DNA of 64,000 nt from Danio rerio (taxonomy: Eukaryota; Chordata; Actinopteri; Cypriniformes; Danionidae): contig NC_133197.1 in the NCBI RefSeq assembly GCF_049306965.1, forward strand, positions 2,008,501 to 2,072,500, given 5' to 3'. Shown here piece by piece: positions 1-11,480 of this stretch. The notes under the pieces were generated by a model, which saw only the letters and a list, made by a program, of their open reading frames with translations, searched no databases and had not been told where the DNA came from. Within the stretch, counting starts at the first letter, position 1. Every line of letters begins with the position of its first letter. The translations under genes and the position numbers were made by a program.

Positions 1-2204
1 ATGAAATGAAAAGCCATCTCCTTACCTTGTACTCAGTGGAAGGCATGAGTGGTGCTGAGACTGCTGAGCCTTTTATGGAGAAGACATATGTCATCCAGAG
101 GCGCTTTCTTAACAGTGTGCCTGCACCATCAATTGCCATGGTTAAAGAGGAATGGCCTTTTCTCTTCTCTTTAAGAGGTATTTCCCTTTTCAACTTATAA
201 ATCACAAGGCACATTGCATGAGGGGCACATAGTATAACTAAAAAATAAAAATGCAAATTCAAATGTCATTGAAAAACAATCAGAGGCATGCTGCAGTATT
301 AAAATGTATTGGACTAGAGCAGTGGTGCTCAATCCTGTTCCTGGAGATCGACCTTCCTGCAAATTTCAGCTCCAACCCTGATCAAACACACCTGAACCAA
401 TTAATTAAGACCTGAACAGCACTTGATAATTACAGGCAGGTGTATTTGATATGGGTTGCAACTGAAATCTGCAGGGAGGTCGATCTCCAGGAACAGGATT
501 GGTCACACCTGGACTAGAGCTTACAAATTATATACACTTTAATATCTAACTACATGCTTGAATGAAAAAATAGTGTGGATGTTTTTGTACTTCATGTTAT
601 ATAGAGTTAAACTTGATATCCACTTTTAATACAAAGCTGTCTAGAATACGTGATTCTGATTGGTCAGTTACATTACAAGGTATGTTATTCCAAGATGATA
701 ACAACCCCCTGGATGTACTATTCCCATGCTAAAATAGTCAATGCATTTCTCTAATGTAAAATACAAATTACCATAAAAGAGAGCCTTGGACTGCTCAAAA
801 TTAGATTTACATTTTACTTTTTTTGGTTTGAAACTACATTCCAGCCATAAAACAAGCCCTTAAGAAGATAAAGGCATACCTAACAATATCAAAAGACCCT
901 TTGCAATATCAATAAAACTGAGCAATGCTTCTTCTCTATTATTTTCAGGTATTTTTTCTCATTTTTCTGTCTTGACCGATGTGTCCATCCTCATGAAGTT
1001 CCGAGAGGCCCTGGAAACCAAAGGGAGCACCCTTTTGAAGTTTTGCAGAAAAACCAATTGTCATCATGGGGTTAAGGATGTTTTGGATTCTTTTGAACCG
1101 GATGTTTCAAACAAGGCTGCATGCATTCTTTTACTGCTCCTGGCCTATTTCAAAGAGCCAAAGGATGCCATTGTGCTTGAGGCTGATGTGAGTATATTTA
1201 TTATTTTGACATTAGTATTAGGCCTATTGTTTGTTAAAAATTGTACATATACTGTACTTGTATAACCCTTTTTTAGGCTTGTAACCTCTTAAGTGCTTCT
1301 GTCTGTTTCAGCCCGAACACCACTGATAATCACACAATCACGCTCACTCACTCAAACACAAGTATGATATTGTTATCATGGGCACATTATATTTAATAAA
1401 TAATTATTTATTAGCTAAAATTTAAAGTGGTTTCAGAATATTCAGGTTGTTGTATTGTCAATAGTTGTCATCACAACACCAAATGCATGAAGACTTTATT
1501 GGCTGTTTATTTTCAAAGATTAACATTTTATCATAGTAATCTGGAACGAGACGTGCTGGAGATACTTATTAAAAGTGTTCTAACCAGTTAGATTACACTG
1601 TAAAATAAATCTTCATTTGTTAATAGTAATTAGACCAAACTCACAATGACAACTACAAAAGCATTGATTAGTCCTAATGACGTTGATTTCTTAGTTAACG
1701 TGTAATAACTCAATAAAACAAAACTTGTTTTATTAAACATAGCTAACAATATAATTCAGTTGTATTTTTTTTATTAACATAAATGGGTTATTTCTTGTTT
1801 ACTAACGAGATCTTACTATTTTCCATAATATACACTTGATTGATCTGAACATTTATATACAATAAAAGTTTGTAATTATACCTGTTAAAGTAACTCTTAT
1901 TGGAGCCTTTGCCATTATTGTTATATCACAGCATGATAAAAGATTCATCAACTATTTTATCATTGGCTTTAAAACTAGCTGTGCATAGAGACCATTAATG
2001 GGAACAAGGACATATTCTTGCACAAATTTTAATTGATACTAGCTACAGATGCACAGGTCTGTTGGTATCATATGTACAGATTATTCACTGTCTTATTCTA
2101 CCCTTATGTTAATTGCTTTTGCAGCCTTGTGCAACAGCCATTGATGTGGAACAAAGTATGGTGCTACCAAGCAGCCCACGGTTGATTGTACAAGGTAATG
2201 TTGT

Positions 2205-2270
<66 letters not shown>

Positions 2271-4793
2271 TTGAAGTCAGAATTATTAGCTGCCTTTTAA
2301 TTTTTCTTTTCTTCTTTTTTAAATATTTCCAAAATGATTTTTAACAGAGCAAGGAAATTTTCACAGTATGTCTGATAATATTTTTTCTTCTGCAAAAAGT
2401 CTTATTTGTTTTACTTTGGCTAGAATAAAAACAGTTATTAATTTTTAAAAAACATTTTTTTAACAAAATTATTAGCCCCTTTGAGCTAATTTTTTTTTCG
2501 ATAGTCTACAGAACAAACCATCGTTTTACCATAACTTGTCTTAATACCCTAACCTGCGTAGTTCACCTAATTAACCTAGTTAAGCCGATAAAAATGTTAC
2601 TTTAAGGTGCATAGAAGTGTCTTGAAAAATATCTAGTAAAATATTATTTACTGTCATCTTGGCAAAGATCAAATAAATCAGTTATTAGAAATAAGTTTTT
2701 TAAAACTAATATGCTTAGAAATGTGCTGAAACAATCTTCCCTCCATTAAACAGAAATTGGGGGAAAAAATAAACAGGGGCGCAAATAATTCAGGGGGGCT
2801 AATAATTCCGACTTCAACTGTATAGTTGAACTGTATACTTCAACTGTATAGTTGAAGTCAGAATTATTAGCCCCCCTGAATTATTAGACTGCTTGTTTAT
2901 TTTTTCCATAATTTCTGTTAAACAGAGATACGGTTTTTTCAGCACATTTATGAACATAATAGTTTTAATAACTCATCTCTAATAACTGATTTATATTATC
3001 TTTGCCATGATGACAGTAAATAATATTTTACTAGATATTTTTAAGACACTTCTATACAGCTTAAAGTGATATTTAAAGGCTCAACTAGGTTAATTAGGTT
3101 AACTAGGCAGGTTAGGGTAATTAGGCAAGTTATTGTATAAGGGTGTCACGATTTCGATTTTAAATGATTTGGTTATGATTTTGTTTAATTTTTCTTTTTT
3201 AAATCGAATCGAACCGTGACTTTAGAATCAAAAATGTAATCGAATCGAGGATTTAGAGGATCGTGACACCCTTATTATTGTATAACAGTGGTTTGTTCTG
3301 TAGACTATTGAAAAAAATATAGCTTAAAGGGGCTAATAATTTGAACTTAAAATGGTTTTTAAAAAAATTAAAACTGCTTATATTCTAGCCGAAATAAAAC
3401 AAATAAGACTTTCTCCAATAGAAAAATATTATCAGACATACAGTGATCATTTCCTGAATCTGTTAAACATTTTTTCTTAAAAGAAAAAGAATTCAAAGGT
3501 GGGCTAATAATTCTGACTTCAACTGTGTGTCTGTGTATTGTGTATTTATATGTAAAACATATTTGAAAGAAAAATGGAATTTGATGTAATTATGAATGCA
3601 TATGTAAATTATACACCTTATTCAAATTGGCTGCCACACTACTCTTTCACTGTTAGTTTCTTTAAAATCTTTTCTATTTTGAACTGCAGTACATGATAAG
3701 TATTTATGGTTTTTTTCAGGGGACGCAATGAAAGCCACAACGTGGATGTTGTCACTGGAGGGTCAAGTGGTCATGGGACCACTCACAGACATCACAACTG
3801 GTTTGGCTGCCATTTTTGCCAGCTACTATAATTTCAATCTGAAGTATGCAGAAGAGGCTTCGTGCACTCTGGAATTTATCCAAAGGTAATGTCTTTTTAT
3901 ATTGTACCTGAAAGCATACTTCTTATTTCTTGAGTTAAACAAAAATTGTTTGGATGTGGTGTTTGTTGATATTTTTGCAAGCCATGTAAAACGACAAACA
4001 CTCACAAATATTTTTATCCTCCCTTAAACTAGGGGAATGTTGCAGACTCTATTAATTTGTCTGTGCTAGAGACTAGAGAGGAAGCAGTTTTTAAAAGGAT
4101 AGAGCCATTATGCTGGGTTTACACCAAATATGAATTTAAGTATTCATGCAAATTAACAAATTAGGGTGAATAACAAAACAATATGCCTCAATTGGGTCTC
4201 CTGTACAAGTTGAAAATATTTCTTGTGCTTAAAAAAATTCCACTAATAGTCTAGAGCCAATGTTGCAAAGCGGATGTTGGCATTAAGTTTGGTGTGAACC
4301 CATCCTAGTAAACAGAATATGTACATTGTCATGATTGTTTCGCAAACTCTCAGAGTAAATAAACTGCATTTCATTGCCTTGTACTTGTACATGTGTAATG
4401 ACAAATAAGTTGAATCTAATCTAAATACAAAACCTGTATTTTTCTGCTGGACTGCTTTTGGCTATGTGTGATCAAAAGGTTTTCCTGTTGCTTTTATTTA
4501 AATATTTGTAATTTAATTGAGCCACAATTCTGACACAATTTTCTTTACTTATTTTTACTATTTGTTTATTCAGCTGTAGCTATCTACTTCAGGTGGTGAT
4601 TCAGAACTGACACTTTCTTTATCCTATTTGAATGAAACTAAATGCTTTTCTCTCTGCTTATTTTGTTTACAGGTGCTTCTTGGGCATCAATCCAGAGACT
4701 GGTGCGAAGTCTAAAAAGCAGAGAGGAAACATCAACCAGTCCGTGTGTACACTTGTTAGGAAAATAATAGACTTTGAATGGTTGTCAGTGTAG
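1..4793 (+). CDS. 3' exons of a SAMD3-like multicopy fish gene (partial)
   Basis: Five exons splice in frame: <1-177, 949-1187, 2125-2194, 3720-3885 and 4673-4793 (TAG stop), each with GT donor and AG acceptor and matching phases (1, 0, 1, 2). The predicted C-terminal part is about 255 aa. Recognisable segments are EEWPFLFSLRG running into IFSHF, then a helical, leucine-rich stretch, then EGQVVMGPLTDITTGLAA, SYYNFNLKYAEEASCTLEFI and a final VRKIIDFEWLSV. This order matches what I recall of the uncharacterised fish proteins annotated as sterile alpha motif domain-containing protein 3-like; the SAM domain itself would lie upstream of the window. The function of these proteins is unknown to me. 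The introns hold several transposons. Family assignment is from memory, so moderately sure; the exon structure is firm. Confidence 0.72.
320..511. mobile_element. hAT-type MITE with 8-bp target-site duplication
   Basis: The ends are imperfect inverted repeats (CAGTGGTGCTCAATCCTG at the left, GGATTGGTCACACCTG at the right), with a longer shared inverted segment around GAGATCGACCT. The element is flanked by the perfect 8-bp duplication GACTAGAG (312-319 and 512-519), the hAT hallmark. It carries no coding capacity and lies in an intron of the SAMD3-like gene. Confidence 0.82.
2211..2265. repeat. (TA)n microsatellite
   Basis: About 55 bp of uninterrupted TA directly beside a Tc1-like element, consistent with insertion of TA-targeting transposons into TA repeats. 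Confidence 0.9.
2268..2820 (-). mobile_element. Non-autonomous Tc1/mariner-like element, copy 1 (reverse)
   Basis: Begins CAGTTGAAGTCAGAATTATT and ends AATTCCGACTTCAACTG, terminal inverted repeats of about 25 bp rich in CTAATAATT. The same ends occur at 2850-3525 and 47915-48450 and as a fragment near 6974. All copies sit next to TA-rich DNA, which suggests TA targeting. There is no transposase. The interior (CACAGTATGTCTGATAAT and so on) is the reverse complement of copy 2 next door. Family name is not certain; this is a very common zebrafish repeat. Confidence 0.75.
2850..3525 (+). mobile_element. Non-autonomous Tc1/mariner-like element, copy 2, interrupted
   Basis: Same family as the element ending at 2820, in opposite orientation, with AGTTGAAGTCAGAATTATT at the left and AATAATTCTGACTTCAACTG at the right. 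A 137-bp hAT MITE (3138-3274) is inserted inside it. Between copies 1 and 2 lies a small fragment of a third end (about 2821-2849). Confidence 0.75.
3138..3274. mobile_element. 137-bp hAT MITE nested in the Tc1-like element
   Basis: Inverted ends TAAGGGTGTCACGAT and ATCGTGACACCCTTA, with the 8-bp duplication TTATTGTA at 3130-3137 and 3275-3282. Removing it restores the continuous host element sequence, so it inserted later. Confidence 0.85.
4310..4430 (+). mobile_element. L2-type LINE 3' end fragment
   Basis: A short stretch ending TTGAATCTAATCTAA, preceded by CATTGCCTTGTACTTGTACA. Fish L2-like LINEs end in short tandem repeats of this kind next to a degenerate polyadenylation-like motif. 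No coding part remains. Confidence 0.45.
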
Positions 4794-4992
4794 CTTGCGT
4801 ACTGCGTTTAACAGCATACATGTAAAGATGGATGTTTCATATATTTGTGAATATGTGTGTATGTGAATCATTTCTCTTAGTTAGGCTTTTTTTTGTTTGT
4901 TTTGTTTTACAATTGAGGTCAATATTATTTTCCCCATTAAGAAACTGATACAGACAAATTGTCTACAAAACAAACTACTGTTATCCAGCAAC

Positions 4993-5384
4993 TTAAAGGG
5001 GAAATTTAACACTCAGTCAAGTTTACATTATATTGTACACTGGATTCCAATTTAATGAAAATATATTAAACAAACTCGATTAATGTAACTATTTAGAAGA
5101 AAACAGCAAACAACGTCCACAAGTTCATGCATTGGGTTAAATTAGGCTTTAGTCTCCTTTACTTACACTGTATCTGTTCAGCTGAAGGAACAGAACCAAC
5201 CCTGTGATGTCAGACATGGCAACATTCCAAGATGGCGGTGCCCTAGCTCTAAAATCTATAGTAAATTATGCTGTTTTCTTCTAAATGCTTACATTAATCG
5301 AGTTTGTTTAATATATTTTAAATAAATTGGAATCCAGTGTACAATATAATGTAAACTTGACAGAGTGTTAAATTTCCCCTTTAA
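4993..5384. mobile_element. Palindromic MITE flanked by TTAA
   Basis: Two arms of about 115 bp are near-perfect inverted copies (about 4993-5107 and 5269-5384), and both outer ends read TTAAAGGGGAAATTT. TTAA at each edge points to a TTAA-targeting superfamily (piggyBac or Kolobok). The centre is about 160 bp of unrelated sequence with no ORF. Confidence 0.7.
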
Positions 5385-5747
5385 TCTGGAATACTATTAT
5401 CTTGAAAAATAAGAAAATATGTAGTCACAATGGCAAAGAAAAGAAAAATATTGTTATAATTAAGTGCTTCGGGCTATTATCTAAAATATATATTTTTAAT
5501 TTAATCAGCTTAGAGTGCAATTTAGAGACTTAATTTGGATAACTAGGTAAATTATTAGACAACAGTGGTTTGTTCCAATAATATTCAACTAAAAAGCAGT
5601 TAATTTCTTAAAACAAAATAATTTCAGCTAAGCAAAAAAAAGAAAAAAAAATATAATTAGTGTGGAAAATAAATTCTTTTGACAAACAGCACTTGGCAAA
5701 TATTTAAAGTATTAATTTCACAGGAGAACAAATGATTTTGCCTTTAC

Positions 5748-5752
<5 letters not shown>

Positions 5753-5818
<66 letters not shown>
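5753..5818. repeat. (TA)n followed by (AC)n microsatellite
   Basis: About 50 bp of TA followed by a short CA run in the 3' flank of the SAMD3-like gene. Confidence 0.9.
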
Positions 5819-6129
5819 TGTGTGTGTTTGTATGTATTTAGTTAGGTGTGATGCATATTTTGGGACATTCAATGGTATGTTCTTAAAGTGTTTCTTGGTT
5901 TTATGAAGAGATCTATAATTGTTTACTATACATGTTACTATACAGAGTTATCTGTAATTCTAAGATGTTAAATATTATGTCAAGATATTGTTTTATGGTT
6001 GTTTTAAATTTTTGAGGCGTCTGTAGTTTACAGACTGCAAAATAAATGTGTTAAATTGATGTGTTTTTGTATTTATTTAACGTTAAATTGACATTTATGT
6101 TTCCTTTAAGATTCTACAGTGATCTGGTA

Positions 6130-6618
6130 TATAATTGTAACTTTACAGTTAAATTAAGTTATTCAACAGTAACCTATTGCTAAATCACAGTAATCTTATT
6201 GCGATGAATTGTAACTTTACAGTTAATATAAATATTTCAACTGCAACCTACTGCTTAATCACAGTAATCTTATTGTGATTAATTGTAACTTTACAGTTAA
6301 ATTAAGTATTTCAACTGCAACCTACTGCTTAATCACAGTAATTATATTGCCATTAATTGTAACTTTACAGTAAATATAGTTAATTTCACAAGAGAATACT
6401 GTGAGATCACAGTAATAGAAATATCTTTGTAATGTGAAATCACAACATATGACTGTAATTTTACAGTAATTTACGTTATAAAAATCACAGTAATTTATTG
6501 TGAACTGCATCACAGTAATGTGCTGTGAATTTACATACTGTAATTTACTGTGAAAGTAATGCAATTATTAGCCAGTAATTTACTGTGAATTTAAGGTCAA
6601 ATTTTTTACAGTGTAGCT
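6130..6618. repeat. 74-bp tandem repeat inside a DNA-transposon-like sequence
   Basis: The motif AATTGTAACTTTACAGT recurs at about 6133, 6207, 6281 and 6355, a 74-bp period of 3-4 copies. It is followed by about 230 bp rich in TTACAGTAATTTACTGTGAA-like palindromes and ends TTTTTTACAGTGTA, an end typical of a common zebrafish DNA-transposon type. No coding potential. Confidence 0.65.
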
Positions 6619-7099
6619 CATAAATCAAAAGGGCAATAATGTTATGAAAAAGTAAGGGTAATTATTTATACTACAGACTCCAATCCTTTTGCAGAATGAT
6701 TACTGTTAACATAAAGCATGGAAAAGGTGAGTCTTTAATCCCTTTTTCTAAAGCACGAAATGTGGTTGGATTATAATGAAATTTACCATTGGCACAATCC
6801 TCATATTTCATGGATAAACAAACCAATTTCCTTAAAAATTCAACAAGAGCACATCATTACTATAAAATATAGACCTTAATGAGCAAATTTAAATAGGTTT
6901 TGTTATTTTGGTCAAAACTTTATTTTTTCATGATAAGGTTGACATTTTCATGGAATTGACCATATATATATATTTACAGTTGAAATCAAAATTATTAGTC
7001 CCCCTGTTTTTTTTTTTATTTAATGATATTTGTGTCAAAATGTCATTATCACGTCAGCCACACCTATTAAATAGTTTGAGGAGCTCCTAATTTTTTTAC
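6619..7099. other. Boundary between the SAMD3-like flank and the zinc-finger array
   Basis: AT-rich sequence with no gene. A truncated end of the Tc1-like family lies at about 6974-7010 (CAGTTGAAATCAAAATTATT). Similarity to the FiNZ intron 1 begins only at about 7100, so the array starts here with its first unit cut at the 5' side. Confidence 0.55.
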
Positions 7100-7507
7100 G
7101 TTTTTTGTGATTTTCCTATTAACGTTATCTGTAAATTAATATGCGACTGCTAACAATCTTATTACTTTGTTCGTATGAATACTTAATGACATTATTGATA
7201 TTAATGCTAAAAATGTTTTTAAATTAATTACAATAGTGATGAGCTCAACCTGCAAAAACTAAATGAGCTGATCTGCTGATCCTGAATGGCTGAGTGTTTA
7301 TAGTCAGTATTCATATCTACAAATTTAAGTTGATTTTTTTGGTGTCAGCTGACTTGAGCAAATCACGTTGTGTCACAAGATATACCATCATAATGTGTTT
7401 ATTTCCTCAATCAATGTAAATGAATGAGATTTCTCTGTTTATTCTCCTGAAGCTCTGCCGCCATCAGTGAAAGACAAAGACAGAGTTTATTGAAGGACAG
7501 TGAGAAG

Positions 7508-9864
7508 ATGAGTGATCCAGAACCCTGCAGAATTAAACAGGAAGAGACTGAAGAACTAATAGGTTTGTGTTTATTTATTACTCTTCAATAATGAGGCTGA
7601 AGAACAGTGAGGTTGTTAATCTGACATTCGTTTATTTATTTAATATAAATAAAATTGCAGTGAAATTTTCACAGTTTCAGAGTAGCCTATATTAAGCTAA
7701 AACATTTTCTGTTAATGACAATCCATATGCGTCAGGCCGTCAGCTTCACTTTTATTAAGTTAATCAACTGCTTTGACCACAATAAGCCAGGCTTTACAAA
7801 CTATTTGCAGCACTTAAAGTATTCCCCTCCGAAGAGTAAACTCTGTCAGTAGGATGAGAGAACAGAAACTCATTGTGAGAATAATCTTAAGAGGCGCTTC
7901 AGATGTGCGTCCTGCTTCATACAGAGAGTGAACCAAAGCGCATTGGTGCCATTATAATGTATTAAATATATATATTTTTAAAAAATTGCGATTTCTCGAT
8001 TTGATTCAAAATTAAATCGTCTTAAAACGTAAATTCGAATTAATCGAAAAAATCAGAAAAATCGCCCAGCCCTAGTGTAAACATATTTGACCACTTAGAC
8101 ATCTCAGCCGAACACAAATACTCTCATTCATGATTTTTTGACTACGGATAAAACCTAGACTCTTAACAAGTGACTTATTATTTTTCAGATGTGAAGGTGA
8201 AGGAGGAGAGTGAAGAACTGAGTGAAGATGAGGAGAAACATCATGTCAAAAGTGAAGAAGAAACTCAAGAAAAACCATTCACATGTACTCAGTGTGGGAA
8301 AGGTTTCACACATATGTCGCGCCTTAATGAACACGTGCTGATCCACACTGGAGAGAGACCACACACATGTGATCACTGCGGCAACACGTTTTTGAGAGTT
8401 TCAGAGCTGAACAGACATCGTAGAGTTCACACAAACCAGAGGCCTTATTCATGCTCTGAGTGTGGGAAGAGTTTTACGCAGAAATCACATTTAAAGGATC
8501 ATGAGAAGATCCACACTGGTGTGAGAGAGTTTGTGTGCTTTGACTGTGGGAAGAGTTTTATTAGAGCTGGACAATTGAAACGCCACCAGATGATCCACAC
8601 TGCTGGAGAGAAAACTTATGAGTGTTTACACTGCGACAAGAGATTCATACTGTCTGGTAGCCTTAAATACCACACAATGATTCACACTGGAGAGAGACTG
8701 TACACATGTACTCAGTGTGGAAAGAGTTTGACACAAATATCAAACATTAATGAACACATGATGCTCCACACTGGAGTGAAAACACACACATGTGATCAAT
8801 GCGGTAAAACATTTTTGAGTCCTTCAGATCTGAAGAGACATCTTAGAGTTCACACAAAGGAGAAGCCTTATCCATGCTCTGAGTGTGGAGAGAGTTTTAC
8901 ACAGGAGTCACATTTAAAAGAGCATCAGAAGATCCACACTGGTGTGAGAGAGTGTGTGTGTTTTGAGTGCGGGAAGAGTTTTATTACAAATGGAGACTTA
9001 AAAAAACACCAGAGGATTCACACTGGAGAGAAACCGTACACGTGTTCACACTGCAACAAAGCATTCAGAGAATCAGGACACCTGAAAACACATGAGAGGA
9101 CTCACACCAGAGAGAAACCGTTCACATGTACTCAGTGTGGGAAGAGTTTCTCACAATCATCATCCCTTATTGAACACAAACTGATGCACACTGGAGAGAA
9201 AACACACACATGTGATCAGTGCAGCAGAACATTTCTGAGAGTTTCAGAGCTGAAGAGACATCTTAGAGTTCATAAAAACCAGAGGCCTTATCCGTGCTCT
9301 GAGTGTGGAAAGAGTTTTACAAAGATATCACATTTAAAAGATCATCAGAAGATCCACACTGGTGTGAGAGAGTTTGCCTGTTCGGAGTGTGAGTGGAGGT
9401 TTGCGAAAGCTGCAAACTTGAGACGACACCAGCTGATTCACACTGGAGAGAAAACATTTGGACATTCAGGAAACCTGAAAACACATGAGACGATCCACAC
9501 TGGAGAGAAACCAAACGAATTTGAACACTGCAGCAAAACATTTATGACGTCTTCAGAGCTGAAGAGCCATCATATAAACCAGAGGCCGTATTCATGCTCT
9601 GAGTGTGGGAAGAGTTTTAGACATCAGTCAAATTTAAAAGAGCATCAGCAGATCCACACTGGCGTGAGAGAGTTCGTCTGCTCTGAGTGTGAGAGGAGTT
9701 TTATGAAAGCTGCAGACTTGAGACGACACCAGCTGATTCACACTGGAGAGAAACCGTACACGTGTTCACACTGCGACAAAACATTCAGACAATCAGGACA
9801 CCTGAAAACACATGAGAGGATTCACACTGCAGAGAAAAATCACAAATTAAGAAAAGCAGAATGA
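7508..9864 (+). CDS. FiNZ zinc-finger protein, unit 1 (17 intact + 2 degenerate fingers)
   Basis: Coding exons 7508-7562 (within exon 2, 7453-7562) and 8189-9864, phase 1 junction, predicted 576 aa. Residues 1-18 are MSDPEPCRIKQEETEELI, followed by the acidic DVKVKEESEELSEDEEKHH segment, together the FiNZ domain. From about residue 40 to the end there are C2H2 fingers: fourteen canonical, then one that has lost its cysteine half (HSGNLKTHETIH), one with the first cysteine replaced and a shortened histidine end, then three canonical. The start is the exon 2 ATG; the finger exon has no ATG at its 5' edge. The product is probably a nuclear sequence-specific repressor; the DNA target is unknown. 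No exon 1 of the usual type lies upstream, so its promoter is unclear. It is the longest protein of the array. Confidence 0.9.
7960..8078. mobile_element. hAT-like fragment in intron 2 of unit 1
   Basis: An AT-rich stretch with repeated AAATCG / CGATTT motifs that ends ATCGCCCAGCCCTAG, a common end of non-autonomous hAT elements in fish. The other end is not clear. Confidence 0.45.
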
Positions 9865-11480
9865 AATTTCCTTCCTGAAAGCTCTACTCTATATTCACAC
9901 ACATCAGATTTCTCAGCTAATCAGCCCCTGTTATGCATTATAAAAGGTCCTGTTTTGGTTTTGGGGTCTCCAGCAACGGACTGATGTGAATACAAGCTTA
10001 AAGAACACTGTCATTGTCTTATAATATGCATTTATTTTTACCTAATGATCCCATCGACTCCCATATGATTTGTTCATGATTCATTCTGTCCAAACCTTTG
10101 CTGTGTGTGACGCCAATCTGCGGTGATTGGTCTGATGACCCAGTCTGTTGTTATTGGTCGATTGCATTCAGTGCAAGACTGATAGGAAGCCTTACATCAT
10201 CCTTTTTTTTATTATGCACGGTAGTATTGTATACCGAGGTAAAATAGGGTGGAGGTTTGGCGGTATCAAAATTTGGAGACCGCTTAAGCCTAATTCTAGT
10301 TCTCTCGTCCCAGAGTCAGTGGGTTATTTGAATGGGATTTTGGTTAAATGGCTTTGTTACGACCTCAAAAATGTCTAGGGCTGAAGTCGAACATAAAAAT
10401 TGTAGAGAAAATAAATAAACAGTTAGCAGGTTTGATTTTTAAATGACCTTTAAGGTTCTTTTATTGTGAGAAGGTGGAAAAGGTTTGTATTTACAATAAA
10501 CAAATAAATGAGCGCAAACAAAAAGCTTCAGGGCTGAGCAAGGCCAAAATAACAAACAAAACATTTACTAACTCCACCCCGAAGATAACTTACCTACTGA
10601 ATCAAAAATAAATGAAGAAAATAAATTACAAACACTACCCTTACTCCTTAACTAAACGAAAAAACAGGAGAAAATCAGTGTCAAAGTAAATGGCGCTCAG
10701 CCCCTACGGCGCTCAGCTCACAGGTTTATCAAACGGTACTTGACAATCACAAAAAAATTGGAGGGGAGAGGAAAAAGGGAGAGAACACCTTAATGTTCAC
10801 AATTCATAAACAAACAGAAGCACTATGATACGTTTTCCACACGAACGCCACACTCTTAGAAAAACTCTCCGTCTCTCCCCCCAGCGATCTGACTCCGTTG
10901 GTTCCTTTTTAAAAAATGCTGACTTCCTCCAGCACCAACCACAGCGCACGCACGCAGCACGTCCAATTAGGGCGGGGTAACCTGGAAACAGGAACGGGAC
11001 AGGACGAGAGAGGGAAAAAGAGAGACACACCCACACAGCAGCACAGAAACAACCCAATACGCTCTTGCGTAACAGGCTTAAATAAGGTTGGTGGCAAACA
11101 AACTCAAGATACTTTCACGATTTATTCTACGACACTAAACACATCACTCTTGACTTTTTAAATCGGTTCTGCTTCTGTAAGTAGACGGTTGCTCAATGGG
11201 TCTACAGGTGATGTCGGACTCATTATACGTCATCGAGCTGAACTAGTCTGGAATGAAGCCCGCTTTTACAGCTTGTGTCGGGCGTTTGGATTTGTCTGTT
11301 TTGGTTCAGTATTTTCGTAAGTAGTGTTTTATAGTTTGATGTGTTTATCTAATTAGATATTCATATTGTGTGTAGATAATGCCTTCACTTGTAGAGACCG
11401 TCATGACAGATTCATTTGTTGATCATTTATCTTAATAAAACAGTTTTATGAAGATACTGCTGACCATAGTGCAGTCTGAC
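9865..11480 (+). repeat. Unit 1 downstream conserved block, split by a solo LTR
   Basis: The block shared by all units: a former C-terminal coding tail (AGCTCTACTCTATATTCACA), TTATTGTCTTATAATATGCA, the CCAAT/ATTGG cluster (about 10110-10160), CCCAGAGTCAGTGGG, TAAATAAGGTTGGTGGCAAAC and TTAATAAAACAG before the closing GACCATAGTGCAGTCTGAC. Here a ~100-bp repeat fragment (about 10200-10300) and the element at 10355-11074 interrupt it. It probably contains the 3' UTR; the AATAAA near 11433 is a candidate polyadenylation signal. Confidence 0.7.
10355..11074. mobile_element. Solo LTR (fossil), 720 bp
   Basis: The element begins TGTTACGACC and ends CTTGCGTAACA, giving TG...CA termini with the short inverted repeat TGTTACG/CGTAACA, and is flanked by the 5-bp duplication GGCTT (10350-10354 and 11075-11079). 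It interrupts a sequence that is continuous in the other units. No internal retroelement sequence is present, so it is a solo LTR; the family is not determined. It is absent from sister units, so it inserted after the units diverged. Confidence 0.68.

Larger units (their letters stand above)
4794..6046 (+). other. 3' flank / probable 3' UTR of the SAMD3-like gene
   Basis: Non-coding stretch after the TAG stop. It holds an inserted palindromic TTAA element (4993-5384), a (TA)n/(AC)n run (about 5753-5818) and an AATAAA at 6041-6046 that could be the polyadenylation signal if the UTR spans these insertions. No other gene is visible. Confidence 0.35.

Noticed and set aside
6322-6564. 80-codon minus-strand ORF
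   Set aside because: Falls in the 74-bp repeat and palindromic transposon-like sequence; low-complexity translation.
6974-7090. Possible exon 1 and promoter for unit 1 around ATCACGTCAGCC (about 7047)
   Set aside because: Only a partial CRE match, no GTGAGTCG donor and no similarity to the other exon 1 copies.
9317-9541. Reverse-strand ORFs under the zinc-finger exons (also 8185-8376 and 43896-44087)
   Set aside because: Shadows of the C2H2 repeat on the opposite strand.
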